Below are positions 35,638 to 44,459 of a DNA stretch of 64,000 bases, in pieces; the first letter of the stretch is position 1, and the number at the start of each line of letters is the position of its first letter. A program made the position numbers and the translations under genes. The notes below the pieces were generated by a model. That model made no database searches. It saw only the letters and a list, made by a program, of their open reading frames with translations, and was not told the origin of the DNA. The stretch comes from Sulfurimonas sp. (GTDB lineage: Bacteria > Campylobacterota > Campylobacteria > Campylobacterales > Sulfurimonadaceae), in assembly GCF_029027405.1 (NCBI RefSeq), contig NZ_CP093396.1, positions 372,001 to 436,000 on the forward strand. The letters are read 5' to 3'.

Positions 35638-37287
35638 TTAATTAAAAGCTCTATTTAATGCACAAAACATAGCTTTTATAGATGCAGTTGCTATGTCATT
35701 ATCTCTGCCAACTCCATAACAAGATAGAGTTTCTTTTGTCTGAATCTCTATATATGCGACAGCTGAGGCTGAACTTTTATCTCCGCAAGAATGTTCAGAG
35801 TAGGAGTTTATAGTAAACTCATTTTTATAGTCTTTCATAAGAGCATTTTTACAAGCATCTATAGGTCCGTTACCTTCTCCAGATGCTATAATATTTACTC
35901 CCTTATAGCTGTAAGTTAAAGAACAACTAGAAATCTTATTATCAGACTTTACTCTAAAATCAACAAAAGAGATATGTTCTTGGACTTTAAAATAAGTATC
36001 TTTAAATATTTCTAAAATTTCTTTAGCATCTAGCTCTCTACCTTCAACCTCGGTACTACCTTGAACAAGTTTTCCAATTTCTGGATGCATTGCTTTTGGT
36101 AGAGAATAACCAAAGTTTTTCTCTAGTATAAAAGCTACTCCACCTTTTCCAGATTGTGAGTTTATACGAATGATACTCTCATAAGTTCTTCCAACATCTT
36201 GTGGGTCTATCGGTAAGTATGGAACTTCCCAGAACTCATCATCTTTATTTTTTTGGTAAGCTAAGCCTTTGTTAATTGCATCTTGGTGTGAACCTGAAAA
36301 TGCAGTATAAACCAACTCTCCAACATAAGGGTGGCGAAAGTGAGTCTCTATCTCTGTACATCTTTCTACAACATCTAAAACTTCATTTATATTTGTAAAA
36401 TCAAGTTTAGAATCAACTCCCTGAGTTGTCATATTTAAAGCTAAAGTAATGATGTCAACATTTCCTGTTCTCTCTCCATTGCTTAAAAGTGTTCCTTCAA
36501 CTCTGTCCGCTCCAGCTAAAAGTGCTAACTCAGTTGCTGCAACAGAAGTTCCTCTGTCATTATGCGTGTGAGTTGAGATGATGACATTTTCTCTATTATT
36601 TAAGTGAGCGGCCATCCACTCTATCTGGTCGGCGTAGATATTTGGAGTTGCCATTTCAACAGTTGCAGGAAGGTTTATGATAACTTTTCTATTATCACTA
36701 ATACCCCATTCTTTCGTTACAGCATTTGAAATTTCTACTGCAAATTCTAACTCTGTACCGGTAAAACTCTCTGGTGAGTATTCTAAAAATATTTCTCCAT
36801 CATGAAGTTGTTCATATTTTTTTACTAACTTAACACCTTCTAATGCAAGCTTAACTATCTCTTGTTGAGTTTTATTAAAAACTATCTTTCTTTGAGCAGT
36901 AGAAGTTGAATTGTATAGATGCACAGTTGCTTTTTTTACACCTTTTAATGCTTCAAAACTCTTAGCAATTAAATGCTCTCTTGCTTGAACCAATACCTGA
37001 ATTGTGACATCATCGGGTATAAGATTATCATCAACCAAACGGCGTAAAAAATCAAATTCTACTTTTGAAGCAGATGGAAAACCAACTTCAATTTCTTTAA
37101 ATCCAAGTTTTAATAAGAGTGCGAAAAGTTCAAGTTTTTTAGTAATATTCATAGGATTGATTAGTGCTTGATTTCCATCTCGTAAATCTACACTGCACCA
37201 TAATGGAGCTTGGGTAATTATTTTAGTTGGCCAAACACGATTTGGCAAATCAATTTGCGGATAAGGTTTATATTTACCTTGATTCAT
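35638..37287 (-). CDS. leuA: 2-isopropylmalate synthase
   Basis: This enzyme condenses acetyl-CoA with 2-oxoisovalerate, the first step of leucine synthesis. At 549 residues it is the longer LeuA type, beginning KYKPYPQIDLPNRVWP. It has WCSVDLRDGNQALINPM with the metal Asp, the second metal site STHTHNDRGTS, and a C-terminal allosteric domain ending in SIKAMFCALNRAF, through which leucine inhibits. Intact here, while the only leuB in the window is broken. Confidence 0.93.
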   Translation of the reverse strand: MNQGKYKPYPQIDLPNRVWPTKIITQAPLWCSVDLRDGNQALINPMNITKKLELFALLLKLGFKEIEVGFPSASKVEFDFLRRLVDDNLIPDDVTIQVLVQAREHLIAKSFEALKGVKKATVHLYNSTSTAQRKIVFNKTQQEIVKLALEGVKLVKKYEQLHDGEIFLEYSPESFTGTELEFAVEISNAVTKEWGISDNRKVIINLPATVEMATPNIYADQIEWMAAHLNNRENVIISTHTHNDRGTSVAATELALLAGADRVEGTLLSNGERTGNVDIITLALNMTTQGVDSKLDFTNINEVLDVVERCTEIETHFRHPYVGELVYTAFSGSHQDAINKGLAYQKNKDDEFWEVPYLPIDPQDVGRTYESIIRINSQSGKGGVAFILEKNFGYSLPKAMHPEIGKLVQGSTEVEGRELDAKEILEIFKDTYFKVQEHISFVDFRVKSDNKISSCSLTYSYKGVNIIASGEGNGPIDACKNALMKDYKNEFTINSYSEHSCGDKSSASAVAYIEIQTKETLSCYGVGRDNDIATASIKAMFCALNRAFN

Positions 37288-37345
37288 ATTGAATCCTTAA
37301 CTTGAAATTTTGATAGGCACTCTTACATAAACTATCATAGTCACA

Positions 37346-37351
37346 ATTATA
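37346..37351 (-). promoter_or_regulatory. Probable -10 box of leuA
   Basis: On the minus strand this reads TATAAT in TTTGATATAAT, about 58 bases before the leuA ATG. The leader between is short and shows no obvious leucine-codon attenuator. Confidence 0.45.
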
Positions 37352-37391
37352 TCAAATTAATGGTTGTCGGAAGAATAAAAGTGTAGAGATC

Positions 37392-37405
37392 CCCGCAAAA
37401 GCGGG
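37392..37405. terminator. Hairpin between glnA and leuA
   Basis: CCCGC-AAAA-GCGGG, a 5-bp GC stem in AT-rich sequence, directly downstream of the glnA stop. No long T-run on either strand, so termination strength is uncertain. Confidence 0.45.
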
Positions 37406-37433
37406 AATATTGTAGAAGTGTGACGAATTTAGC

Positions 37434-38864
37434 CTAGCATTGGTAAGTAGTTTTAAACTCATAAGCAGTTGGACGACCTTCATCTGGCCATACATCACGC
37501 TCAAATCTATAATGTTGATAAGCATTTATAAACTCTTGAGTAAATACAGGTTTTAAGAAATCATTATCACCAATTAGACCTTCTAATGCTTCACGAAGTG
37601 TGTGTGGCATTTGAGGAATTTTTTTCTCACGAATTTCATCAAGAGAAAGCTCAAATAAATCTTCATCCATTGGACCAACAGGAACAGTTTGCTCTTTTAT
37701 ACCGTCAAGTCCAGCCATCATCATTACTGCAAATGCTAAGTAAGGACAAGCAGTAGAATCTGGGAAACGCATTTCAATTCTAGTAGCCATTTCACCTGCA
37801 CCGTAAGGAATACGACAAGCAGCAGAACGGTTTTGAGAAGAGTAAGTTAGGATTGAAGGAGCTTCAAATCCTGGTAAAAGTCTCTTGTATGAGTTTGTAG
37901 TAGGATTTGTAAAAGCAGAAACAGCAGCAGCATGTTTAAAGATACCACCTGTATAGTTTTTAGCCATTGTACTTAAGTTTGCATATTCACCTGGAGCATA
38001 GAAAAGGTTTTTACCATCTTTCCATAGTGATTGATGAACATGCATACCATTTCCGTTGTCACCATAAAGTGGCTTAGGCATAAATGTAGCAGTTTTACCA
38101 TTTAGGTGAGCTACCATTTTTACAACATATTTGTATATTTGAACATTATCAGCAGCACCGATGATGTCAGAGAAAACTATACCTAGCTCGTGCTGACCTT
38201 GTGCAACTTCGTGGTGACCAAGCATAACTTCAAGACCAACTTGCTCTAAAATCTGCATCATTTCAGCTCTCATATCAACAGCAGAGTCAGTAGGTGCTAC
38301 TGGAAAGTAACCACCTTTAGTTCCTGGTCTATGACCAGTATTGTACATATCTTTATACTCAGTATTAGAGTTCCAGCCACCTTCTTCAGTATCAACTTTA
38401 TAACCAGCTTCATTGATATTATCAACGAAAGTTATATTGTCAAAAAGAAAGAATTCATTTTCAGGTCCAAAGTAAGCTGTATCAGCAATACCAATTGATT
38501 CAGCATGCTTAAGTGACGCTTTAGCGATTGAACGAGGACATCTTTCATAAGCTTGATCTTTGTAAATGTCATAAACATCACAAATTACGATAACCGTTGG
38601 ATCAGCAGTAAATGGATCTAAAAATGCAGTACCAACTTCAGGTTTAAGTAACATGTCTGATTTGTTGATTGGCTGCCATGCTTCTACTGAAGAACCATCA
38701 AATGGTAATCCACCCTCAAGTTGACCAGCATTAACAAAGCTCATTCTGTAACTGATATGGTGCCATGCACCTTTAAGATCTGTAAATCTAAAGTCTACAA
38801 ATTGAACATCATTTTCTTCACAAAAAGTAAAAAACTCTTCTGTATTATTAACAAATTTTCCCAT
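37434..38864 (-). CDS. glnA: Glutamine synthetase, type I
   Basis: This enzyme makes glutamine from glutamate, ammonia and ATP. At 476 residues the catalytic motifs are intact: [11 protein letters not shown], the metal site [11 protein letters not shown], and [15 protein letters not shown] and NRSAACRIP for ATP and glutamate. In the enterobacterial enzyme Tyr397 in NLYDLPPEE is adenylylated; the same place here reads [10 protein letters not shown] with Phe404, so control by adenylylation is not possible. A similar replacement is known for Helicobacter pylori GlnA. A GGGAGAAA ribosome binding site precedes the ATG. Confidence 0.96.
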   Translation of the reverse strand: MGKFVNNTEEFFTFCEENDVQFVDFRFTDLKGAWHHISYRMSFVNAGQLEGGLPFDGSSVEAWQPINKSDMLLKPEVGTAFLDPFTADPTVIVICDVYDIYKDQAYERCPRSIAKASLKHAESIGIADTAYFGPENEFFLFDNITFVDNINEAGYKVDTEEGGWNSNTEYKDMYNTGHRPGTKGGYFPVAPTDSAVDMRAEMMQILEQVGLEVMLGHHEVAQGQHELGIVFSDIIGAADNVQIYKYVVKMVAHLNGKTATFMPKPLYGDNGNGMHVHQSLWKDGKNLFYAPGEYANLSTMAKNYTGGIFKHAAAVSAFTNPTTNSYKRLLPGFEAPSILTYSSQNRSAACRIPYGAGEMATRIEMRFPDSTACPYLAFAVMMMAGLDGIKEQTVPVGPMDEDLFELSLDEIREKKIPQMPHTLREALEGLIGDNDFLKPVFTQEFINAYQHYRFERDVWPDEGRPTAYEFKTTYQC

Positions 38865-38895
38865 TCATTTTCTCCCGAAATTAAAATTTGAAGTT

Positions 38896-38901
38896 AGTAT
38901 A
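38896..38901 (-). promoter_or_regulatory. Probable -10 box of glnA
   Basis: TATACT on the minus strand (GAGCTATACT), 31 bases before the glnA ATG. No NtrC or sigma-54 site (GG-N10-GC) was seen. Confidence 0.45.
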
Positions 38902-38965
38902 GCTCATTTACATTTAATCAGAAGATAATTATTGATTAAATTTTAACCAATAACTAAATAATGTT

Positions 38966-39874
38966 TCATAAATACTCTAATGCTTTAACGGCTATAAAAA
39001 TTACACCTAAAAATATAACAGATGAAATGAAGACTAAAGCAGTTACAATTTTTGGTTTGCAATCATACAGAGATGCTAAGTTTACATTTGTAACTGCAAG
39101 AGGCATCATAAGTTCTATAAAGATTATGCCTTTTATCATGGAATCTAGCTCTAAAAAGTAAAGAACAATGAAAGCAATAAGAGGTAACAGAACAAATTTA
39201 AAACTAATTACCCAGACAATTAGGCTCTTACTGACTTCTTTTATCTTAGTTCCATAAAGGTAGATACCAAATAAAAAGAGTTGCATAGTCATAGAGGCGT
39301 ACGCTCCCATCATTAACATATTTGCTATTGCACCAGAAGGTTTATAACCATAGATGCTAAGTAGTATGGCAATGATAGAAGCCCATAAAATAGGTATTTT
39401 TATGATGTTTAATAGAGAAGTTTTAATGTTATAAGTTCCGCGAGAGTAGTAAAAAACACCAACTGTGTAAACTACAAAAACATTCACAAGATTTACGACA
39501 GTTGTATAGGGAATAGACTCTTCTCCAAATATAGCTATGTTTATAGGGATTCCTAAGTTCCCAGTATTACCTATGATGGCCGCAACTGTTGCAATGGAGT
39601 AATCTTTAGGAGATGAAAATAGTTTTTTGGCAGTAAATATAGAAACTAAAAGTAAAATAATAACAATAACGAGGTAGATGCTAGGCGCATATAAAAGTGT
39701 TATGTCAATAGGTTTAATTAAAAGTCCCCAAAAGGTTAAAAAGACTTGCAGAAAATATACATTTATAAGGTTTATGGTTTTATCATCAATTTTTTCTTTA
39801 AAACTTAGCTTTGCTATAAAACCAATCACGATGAAAATATAGATGCTAAGAATAGAAAATATTATTGAACTCAT
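38966..39874 (-). CDS. AEC-family transporter
   Basis: This is a 302-residue membrane protein with about ten hydrophobic helices and the AEC midpoint motif IIGNTGNLGIPINIAIFGEE. It is only distantly similar to the AEC permease of the phenol operon (13,396), so the two are not recent duplicates. Substrate is unknown. It is divergent from the thioredoxin gene with 29 bases between the two starts, so their promoters must overlap. Confidence 0.82.
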   Translation of the reverse strand: MSSIIFSILSIYIFIVIGFIAKLSFKEKIDDKTINLINVYFLQVFLTFWGLLIKPIDITLLYAPSIYLVIVIILLLVSIFTAKKLFSSPKDYSIATVAAIIGNTGNLGIPINIAIFGEESIPYTTVVNLVNVFVVYTVGVFYYSRGTYNIKTSLLNIIKIPILWASIIAILLSIYGYKPSGAIANMLMMGAYASMTMQLFLFGIYLYGTKIKEVSKSLIVWVISFKFVLLPLIAFIVLYFLELDSMIKGIIFIELMMPLAVTNVNLASLYDCKPKIVTALVFISSVIFLGVIFIAVKALEYL

Positions 39875-39891
39875 AATAGGATTATATCTGT

Positions 39892-39897
39892 TATAAT
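39892..39897 (+). promoter_or_regulatory. -10 box of a probably leaderless thioredoxin-like gene
   Basis: TATAAT (in TCTGTTATAAT) ends 6 bases before the ATG at 39904. Transcription would start at or beside the ATG; there is no ribosome binding site between. Confidence 0.5.
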
Positions 39898-39903
39898 TTC
39901 ATC

Positions 39904-40224
39904 ATGCAAACAATCAAAAATATTCAAAAATGTATAAATGAAAACATAGCGGTAATGGTTTACTTTTCCGCTCCAACTTGTAAAATCTGTCATGCACTAA
40001 AACCTAAACTTTTGCAAGCTTTAGATGCTAACTTTAAAGAGTTTAAAATTCAGAGTGTTGATATCTCACTAACTGAAGAAATAGCTCCATATTTTGGAGT
40101 ATATGCCATTCCTTCTGTTTTGGTTTTTCTTGATTCAAAAGAGTTTTTACGAAAATCTCGTCATATGAGTGTTGATGAGGTTATTCGTGAAATAAAAAGA
40201 CCGTACGAGATTATGACTTCATGA
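39904..40224 (+). CDS. Thioredoxin-family protein
   Basis: This 106-residue thioredoxin fold has the active-site CKIC (in FSAPTCKICHALKP) in place of the classical CGPC, and a cis-Pro in VYAIPSVLVF. It lacks a signal peptide, so it is cytoplasmic. The CKIC motif suggests a redox potential different from TrxA and probably a specialised disulfide or peroxide role. It overlaps the following SDR gene by four bases (ATGA). Confidence 0.85.
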   Translation: MQTIKNIQKCINENIAVMVYFSAPTCKICHALKPKLLQALDANFKEFKIQSVDISLTEEIAPYFGVYAIPSVLVFLDSKEFLRKSRHMSVDEVIREIKRPYEIMTS

Positions 40225-41039
40225 AAAAAAGTATTTTAATAACTGGTTGTTCTAGTGGCATCGGGTATGATACTGCCCACTATTTACATCAAAATGGCTA
40301 TAAAGTTTACGCAACTGCTAGAAAAGAAGAAGATGTAAAAAGATTAAGAAGTGAAGGTTTAGATGCTTATTTACTTGATGTTACAGATGCAACAAACATT
40401 AAAAAGACACTAGATTTTATAACAAAAGACAAAGAGCTTTATGCAGTTTTTAATAACGCTGGGTTTGGACAACCTGGAGCAGTTGAAGATATAACAACTG
40501 AAGTTTTAAAAGAGCAGTTTGAAACAAACTTTTTTGGACTCCACGAGCTAACAAGGCAAAGTCTTAAAATTATGCGAAAACAAGGATATGGAAGAATTTT
40601 GCAACACTCCTCTGTTTTAGGAATTATTTCTCTTCGTTTTCGTGGAGCTTACAATGCATCTAAGTATGCCATAGAAGGACTGTGTGATACACTTCGTTTA
40701 GAACTAATGGATACAGATATATTTGTTTGCACCATAAATACAGGTCCTGTTAGGTCTGACTTTAGACAAAATGCTATAAAAATGTTTAAAAAGAATGTCA
40801 TTTCAGAGGGAAGTATTTTTGAAAAAGCGTACAAAGAAGAACTTTTAGAGTCAAAAGAAGAAAAAGAAAATGACCCTTTCACTAAAAACTCAGATATAGT
40901 TATAAAAAATATAGTTCATGCACTTCAAGCAAAAAAACCACAACCAAGATATTATAACACTTTAGCCACTCATTTATTAGGAACTCTAAAAAGAGTTTTG
41001 ACTACGAGTATGCTTGATAAGGTTTTGAGAAAAATCTAG
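40221..41039 (+). CDS. Short-chain dehydrogenase/reductase
   Basis: This 272-residue classical SDR has TGCSSGIG (residues 8-15), NNAG, a serine in QHSSVLG and the catalytic YNASK. It contains an extra C-terminal region (about 190-272) as in retinol/17-beta-HSD-like SDRs. The substrate is unknown. It is coupled to the thioredoxin-like gene and ended by a strong convergent hairpin. Confidence 0.87.
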   Translation: MKKSILITGCSSGIGYDTAHYLHQNGYKVYATARKEEDVKRLRSEGLDAYLLDVTDATNIKKTLDFITKDKELYAVFNNAGFGQPGAVEDITTEVLKEQFETNFFGLHELTRQSLKIMRKQGYGRILQHSSVLGIISLRFRGAYNASKYAIEGLCDTLRLELMDTDIFVCTINTGPVRSDFRQNAIKMFKKNVISEGSIFEKAYKEELLESKEEKENDPFTKNSDIVIKNIVHALQAKKPQPRYYNTLATHLLGTLKRVLTTSMLDKVLRKI

Positions 41040-41041
41040 TT

Positions 41042-41071
41042 CTTTAACCTCGAATAAATTCGAGGTTAAAG
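41042..41071. terminator. Bidirectional terminator
   Basis: A perfect 13-bp stem CTTTAACCTCGAA / TTCGAGGTTAAAG with a TAAA loop between convergent SDR and TrmH-type genes. T-runs are short on both sides. Confidence 0.75.
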
Positions 41072-41093
41072 GCTGAACGAGAATTAAAATAGT

Positions 41094-41843
41094 TCACTTC
41101 ATAAAAGCCAAAAGTGAAGCAGTCACTGCAACATTTAGTGACTCTACACCTCTTTGCATCGGGATGGAGATGGAGTTGTTGCAAAGTTTTTCAACTTCAC
41201 TGCTTATTCCATCACTTTCATTTCCTAAAACGAAGATAGACTTTTTTTCTGCTTCTACATCGTAGATGCTTGTCTTTGCATGAGAAAATAGAGCATAGAT
41301 GCTAGTCTCTTTTAGATTTGGTAGAACATCATCAAGTGAATTACAGTAGTAAATGGGGAGTTTAAAAAGTGTTCCTGCACTTGCTTTTACAACAAGTGGA
41401 GAAATTTTTGCAGAACTTTTTTTAGGCAAAATTATTCCATCTACATTTCCAGCGGCACAAGAGCGGATAATCATTCCAAGGTTTTGAGGGTTTTGTATTC
41501 CATCAAGAGCAATGAGTCTAAAATTTTGAAGGTTTTTTATTTCAGAGGCGTTTTTATAAGTTTGTGCGATTATATCTATTGCCACACCTTGGTCTTGTTT
41601 TGCATTTTTACTTATTCTAGAAAGAGAGTTCTTTTCATGGTAAGTTATTTTTATATTTTTTATTTTTGCCAAGTTTAAAATGGTTTTAATGGCTCCATCA
41701 GTTTTATTGCTAGATGCAAGGTGGAGTTTATGAACTTCTATATTAGAATCTTGCAAAACTTCTATAACAACATTTCTACCATAAAGTGTAATAATCTTTT
41801 CAAAATATGCTTTTTTATCTTTATACTCTTGTGAATCATCCAC
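41094..41843 (-). CDS. TrmH/SpoU-family RNA 2'-O-methyltransferase
   Basis: This 249-residue SPOUT methyltransferase has the three knot motifs: motif 1 IQNPQNLGMIIRSC, motif 2 VLGNESDGIS and motif 3 SIPMQRGVESLNVAVTASLL. An N-terminal substrate-binding L30e-like domain (about 1-90) makes it like RlmB, which methylates 23S rRNA G2251; the exact target is not certain. yaaA lies 17 bases upstream in the same direction. Confidence 0.87.
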   Translation of the reverse strand: MDDSQEYKDKKAYFEKIITLYGRNVVIEVLQDSNIEVHKLHLASSNKTDGAIKTILNLAKIKNIKITYHEKNSLSRISKNAKQDQGVAIDIIAQTYKNASEIKNLQNFRLIALDGIQNPQNLGMIIRSCAAGNVDGIILPKKSSAKISPLVVKASAGTLFKLPIYYCNSLDDVLPNLKETSIYALFSHAKTSIYDVEAEKKSIFVLGNESDGISSEVEKLCNNSISIPMQRGVESLNVAVTASLLAFMK

Positions 41844-41860
41844 AATAAATCCTTCGTGTT

Positions 41861-42589
41861 TTATTGCATAATATCATAAATAATTTCAGTTTTATTTTTT
41901 ATAACTTTTATCTCTTTAATATTTAAACCCTCAATTTCAAGTGACATAAACTCTTCTATAGATTTTATTTCATGTTTTGCTAATTCTCTTAAAACCAAGC
42001 CTCTATAAGCTTTTGCCCAGTGACTTACCGCCTTCCCGTTTTTTAAAAATTTTAGAGTTGTGTATGGTTTTGTGACCTTGTAAAACTTGTCATAGTACCC
42101 AGCACGAAGGTCTAAAATCTCATCTTTACTTAAAAATAAATCTAATTGATATGAAAATCTATCTTTGTAAAATTTATCAGGAATTATATCTCCAATATCA
42201 TTGCCCTGCTTTACCTTGTAGTTTGCGATAGTATCTCCACCTAGAATAGGACCGTAAAGGTTTGAAAATATTATGGTGTTTAGTTTTAAATATTTGTGGG
42301 ATGAAGCATCTAAAGAGTTATAGTCTAAATAATCATAAGCTATACCTTTGTATCTTTGTATGGCACTCATAAGACTAGAATTGAATATATCGTTTATATA
42401 GATTTTACAATCATCAAATTTTTTAAAACCAAAAAGTTTTTTTATTTGTTCTTCATTTGAATTTAAAACTATTTTATTGTATTCATTTAAAATACTTTGC
42501 CTTGCCTCATTTGAGCCAAGAAGTTCTTTCTTTTTTTCACTACCACCATTGTTTTTGCCTTCAGAGGGTGAAAATAATATTTTTAGCAT
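41861..42589 (-). CDS. yaaA: YaaA family peroxide-stress protein
   Basis: This 242-residue DUF328 protein starts MLKILFSPSEGKNNGGSEKK and contains GPILGGDTIANYKVKQGND and WAKAYRGLVLRELAKHEI, typical of YaaA. In E. coli YaaA limits free iron under peroxide stress. The IS copy 2 lies only 20 bases before its start, so its original promoter region has been replaced or cut. Confidence 0.87.
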   Translation of the reverse strand: MLKILFSPSEGKNNGGSEKKKELLGSNEARQSILNEYNKIVLNSNEEQIKKLFGFKKFDDCKIYINDIFNSSLMSAIQRYKGIAYDYLDYNSLDASSHKYLKLNTIIFSNLYGPILGGDTIANYKVKQGNDIGDIIPDKFYKDRFSYQLDLFLSKDEILDLRAGYYDKFYKVTKPYTTLKFLKNGKAVSHWAKAYRGLVLRELAKHEIKSIEEFMSLEIEGLNIKEIKVIKNKTEIIYDIMQ

Positions 42590-42609
42590 TGATTAATCCT
42601 TATCTAATT

Positions 42610-43837
42610 GAACCCTCTGAACAAGCCAGATGATTCTTCTTTATACTAATATTCTATCATTTTAAAAATTCTCTTTCAATTTTGAAGTGAGTTTCTGTCT
42701 TGTTTTTCTATATTTCTACTATTTATTAGCATGTTAGAACCTTATTTTGTTCCTTTTGTATCAGTTCCTAGCCCTTACCAGTGCAGGTGTCCGTCTCAGA
42801 TTATAACAAGCAGCCAACATAAAAAAGTGTTGTTGATTTTTATCTATTCCCCGATATCTGGTTTTTCTGAAGTTCATATGTTGTTTTATAAATGCGAATG
42901 GTAATTCCACGAGACATCTTATCTTTGAGAATCTTGTATTATTTCTTGATTGTTTAGGTCTTAGTTTCGATTGACCTCTTACTCGTCTTTCAACTATACC
43001 AGCAAAAATACCTTTTGCTCTTAGTGCCACTTTTCTTGCCTTTTGCATATAGCCGCTATCTGCAAAGATAGCTTTATCTTCATCTTGAGTAAGTTCATCG
43101 AATTGAGTACTATCATGAGTTGATGCAGTTGTAGCTATTACTTTTTTGATGATACCGTTTGTATCAGTTGCTATATGCATCTTTAATCCATGATGTTTAC
43201 GACCTCTTTTTGAAGTATAGGTTGCATCAGAATCATGGGCTTTATTTGAAATGACTTTGCCCTTGTCATCTTTTTTTCTCTTTGGTTCGCTTGAGTGGAT
43301 GAGAGTAGCGTCTATAAGAGTTCCCTCATTGAGTATAAGTCTTTTAGATTCCATCATCTTTTTTACTTCTTCAAATATTGAACCTAGCAGCTCTTCTTTT
43401 ATAAGCTTGTTTCTAAATTTACAAATAGTTGTCTCATCTGGAATAGTGTCTTCATCTTTAATATCAAGAAACTTTCTGAAGCTTATACGGTCATGTATAA
43501 GCTCTTCGGTCATTGGGTCTGACAATCCATACCAGTTTTGTAAAAAAAGTGAGCCTACTAATATCTTTGATGGAATAGATGGTCTTCCTGTCTTACCTTT
43601 GTTAGGTTTATATACATTCTTCTCTATAAGTATTTTCTCAATTGCTTCAAATGGAATAATCTCTTTCATCTCATTTAAAAACTTCATACTCTTCTTACCA
43701 CCCTTATATTTCATAGCATGGTCAAAAAAACTTAGTTGCATATTTATCCCTCAAACTTGGCTTCTTAGTATATTTATTTTAGCTAATTATTGGTTTGAGG
43801 GAGGTTAAGTTAAATTGCTTGATTGTTCAGAGGGTTC
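42610..43837 (-). mobile_element. IS5-family insertion sequence, copy 2 (inverted)
   Basis: A 1,228-base element with the same GAACCCTCTGAACAA ends as copy 1 but opposite orientation. The flanks are AATT on the left and TATT on the right, so there is no exact target duplication; either one base mutated or adjacent DNA was lost. It separates yaaA from the fragment of a gene at 43,841. Confidence 0.92.
42761..43741 (-). CDS. IS5-family transposase (copy 2)
   Basis: 326 residues, intact, with the same DDE core as copy 1. The eight amino-acid differences from copy 1 are mostly conservative (for example MKYKGG against MKYQGG, LLGSIF against ILGDIF). This places their divergence before both insertions here, or they came from different source copies. 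Confidence 0.93.
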   Translation of the reverse strand: MQLSFFDHAMKYKGGKKSMKFLNEMKEIIPFEAIEKILIEKNVYKPNKGKTGRPSIPSKILVGSLFLQNWYGLSDPMTEELIHDRISFRKFLDIKDEDTIPDETTICKFRNKLIKEELLGSIFEEVKKMMESKRLILNEGTLIDATLIHSSEPKRKKDDKGKVISNKAHDSDATYTSKRGRKHHGLKMHIATDTNGIIKKVIATTASTHDSTQFDELTQDEDKAIFADSGYMQKARKVALRAKGIFAGIVERRVRGQSKLRPKQSRNNTRFSKIRCLVELPFAFIKQHMNFRKTRYRGIDKNQQHFFMLAACYNLRRTPALVRARN

Positions 43838-43840
43838 TAT

Positions 43841-43948
43841 TGTATCAATTTAAATGATACAACAGGTAAAATTATCAAAGAAATTCAAGGATATTGTGGT
43901 AAATGGACCCCTATTATTTTAAAAGATGAGGATTTTATAAAATTTTAG
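43841..43948 (+). pseudogene. 3' fragment of an unknown gene cut by IS copy 2
   Basis: An open frame of 35 codons with no start runs out of the IS boundary to a TAG at 43,946. It reads CINLNDTTGKIIKEIQGYCG and then KWTPIILKDEDFIKF. The composition looks coding. No matching 5' part exists on the other side of the IS, so the rest was deleted or moved. I do not recognise the family. Confidence 0.5.
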
Positions 43949-43958
43949 TAAATATCTC

Positions 43959-43987
43959 TTGACATTGAAAATCTTTTGCACTATAAT
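43959..43987 (+). promoter_or_regulatory. Consensus sigma-70 promoter of the tRNA cluster
   Basis: TTGACA (43,959-43,964), a 17-base spacer, and TATAAT (43,982-43,987), 17 bases before tRNA-Thr. A perfect -35 is rare in this window and fits a stable-RNA promoter. Confidence 0.8.
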
Positions 43988-44004
43988 TCTGACTCAATTT
44001 CGAT

Positions 44005-44081
44005 GCTGACATAGCTCAGTTGGCTAGAGCAGTTGATTTGTAATCAACAGGCCCGGGGTTCAAATCCTCGTGTCAGCACCA
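44005..44081 (+). tRNA. tRNA-Thr (TGT)
   Basis: A full cloverleaf: acceptor GCTGACA / TGTCAGC, anticodon TGT in GATTTGTAATC, T-loop GGTTCAAATCC and encoded CCA. First of four tRNAs before tuf. Confidence 0.95.
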
Positions 44082-44129
44082 TTGAAATAGAATATTAGAA
44101 ACAGTGTTAGACCAGATATAATTACAAAT

Positions 44130-44214
44130 GGTGAGATAGTCAAGTGGCCAACGACGGCAGACTGTAAATCTGCTCCCTATGGGTTCAGAGGTTCGACTCC
44201 TCTTCTCACCACCA
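44130..44214 (+). tRNA. tRNA-Tyr (GTA)
   Basis: A class II tRNA with a long variable arm, acceptor GGTGAGA / TCTCACC, anticodon GTA in GACTGTAAATC, T-arm GGTTCGACTCC, encoded CCA. Confidence 0.95.
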
Positions 44215-44225
44215 TCAATGAAGCT

Positions 44226-44301
<76 letters not shown>

Positions 44302-44459
44302 TTGAACCAATTATCTTCTGGAAGCTGAAGTACAATTTCAACGAATTAACTTCATATATAGCGTATCATATAGATATCTGTATAGCTTTAAAACTAATCA
44401 TAAAAAAACTAGTATTGAAATAAAAATTATGCAATTATTGCTTAGTATTGCGCACAAGA

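Noticed and set aside
37392..37405. CCCGCAAAAGCGGG as a CRISPR or REP repeat
   Set aside because: Single copy in the window; treated only as a weak hairpin.
29879..43837. The two IS copies as a composite transposon
   Set aside because: The enclosed genes are core housekeeping (leuA, glnA, mrcA) and copy 1 has its own AATT duplication, so they are independent insertions.
43838..44004. tRNA-borne attachment site next to tRNA-Thr
   Set aside because: No integrase and no repeated tRNA 3' end seen; the neighbouring mobile element is an IS with its own inverted repeats.
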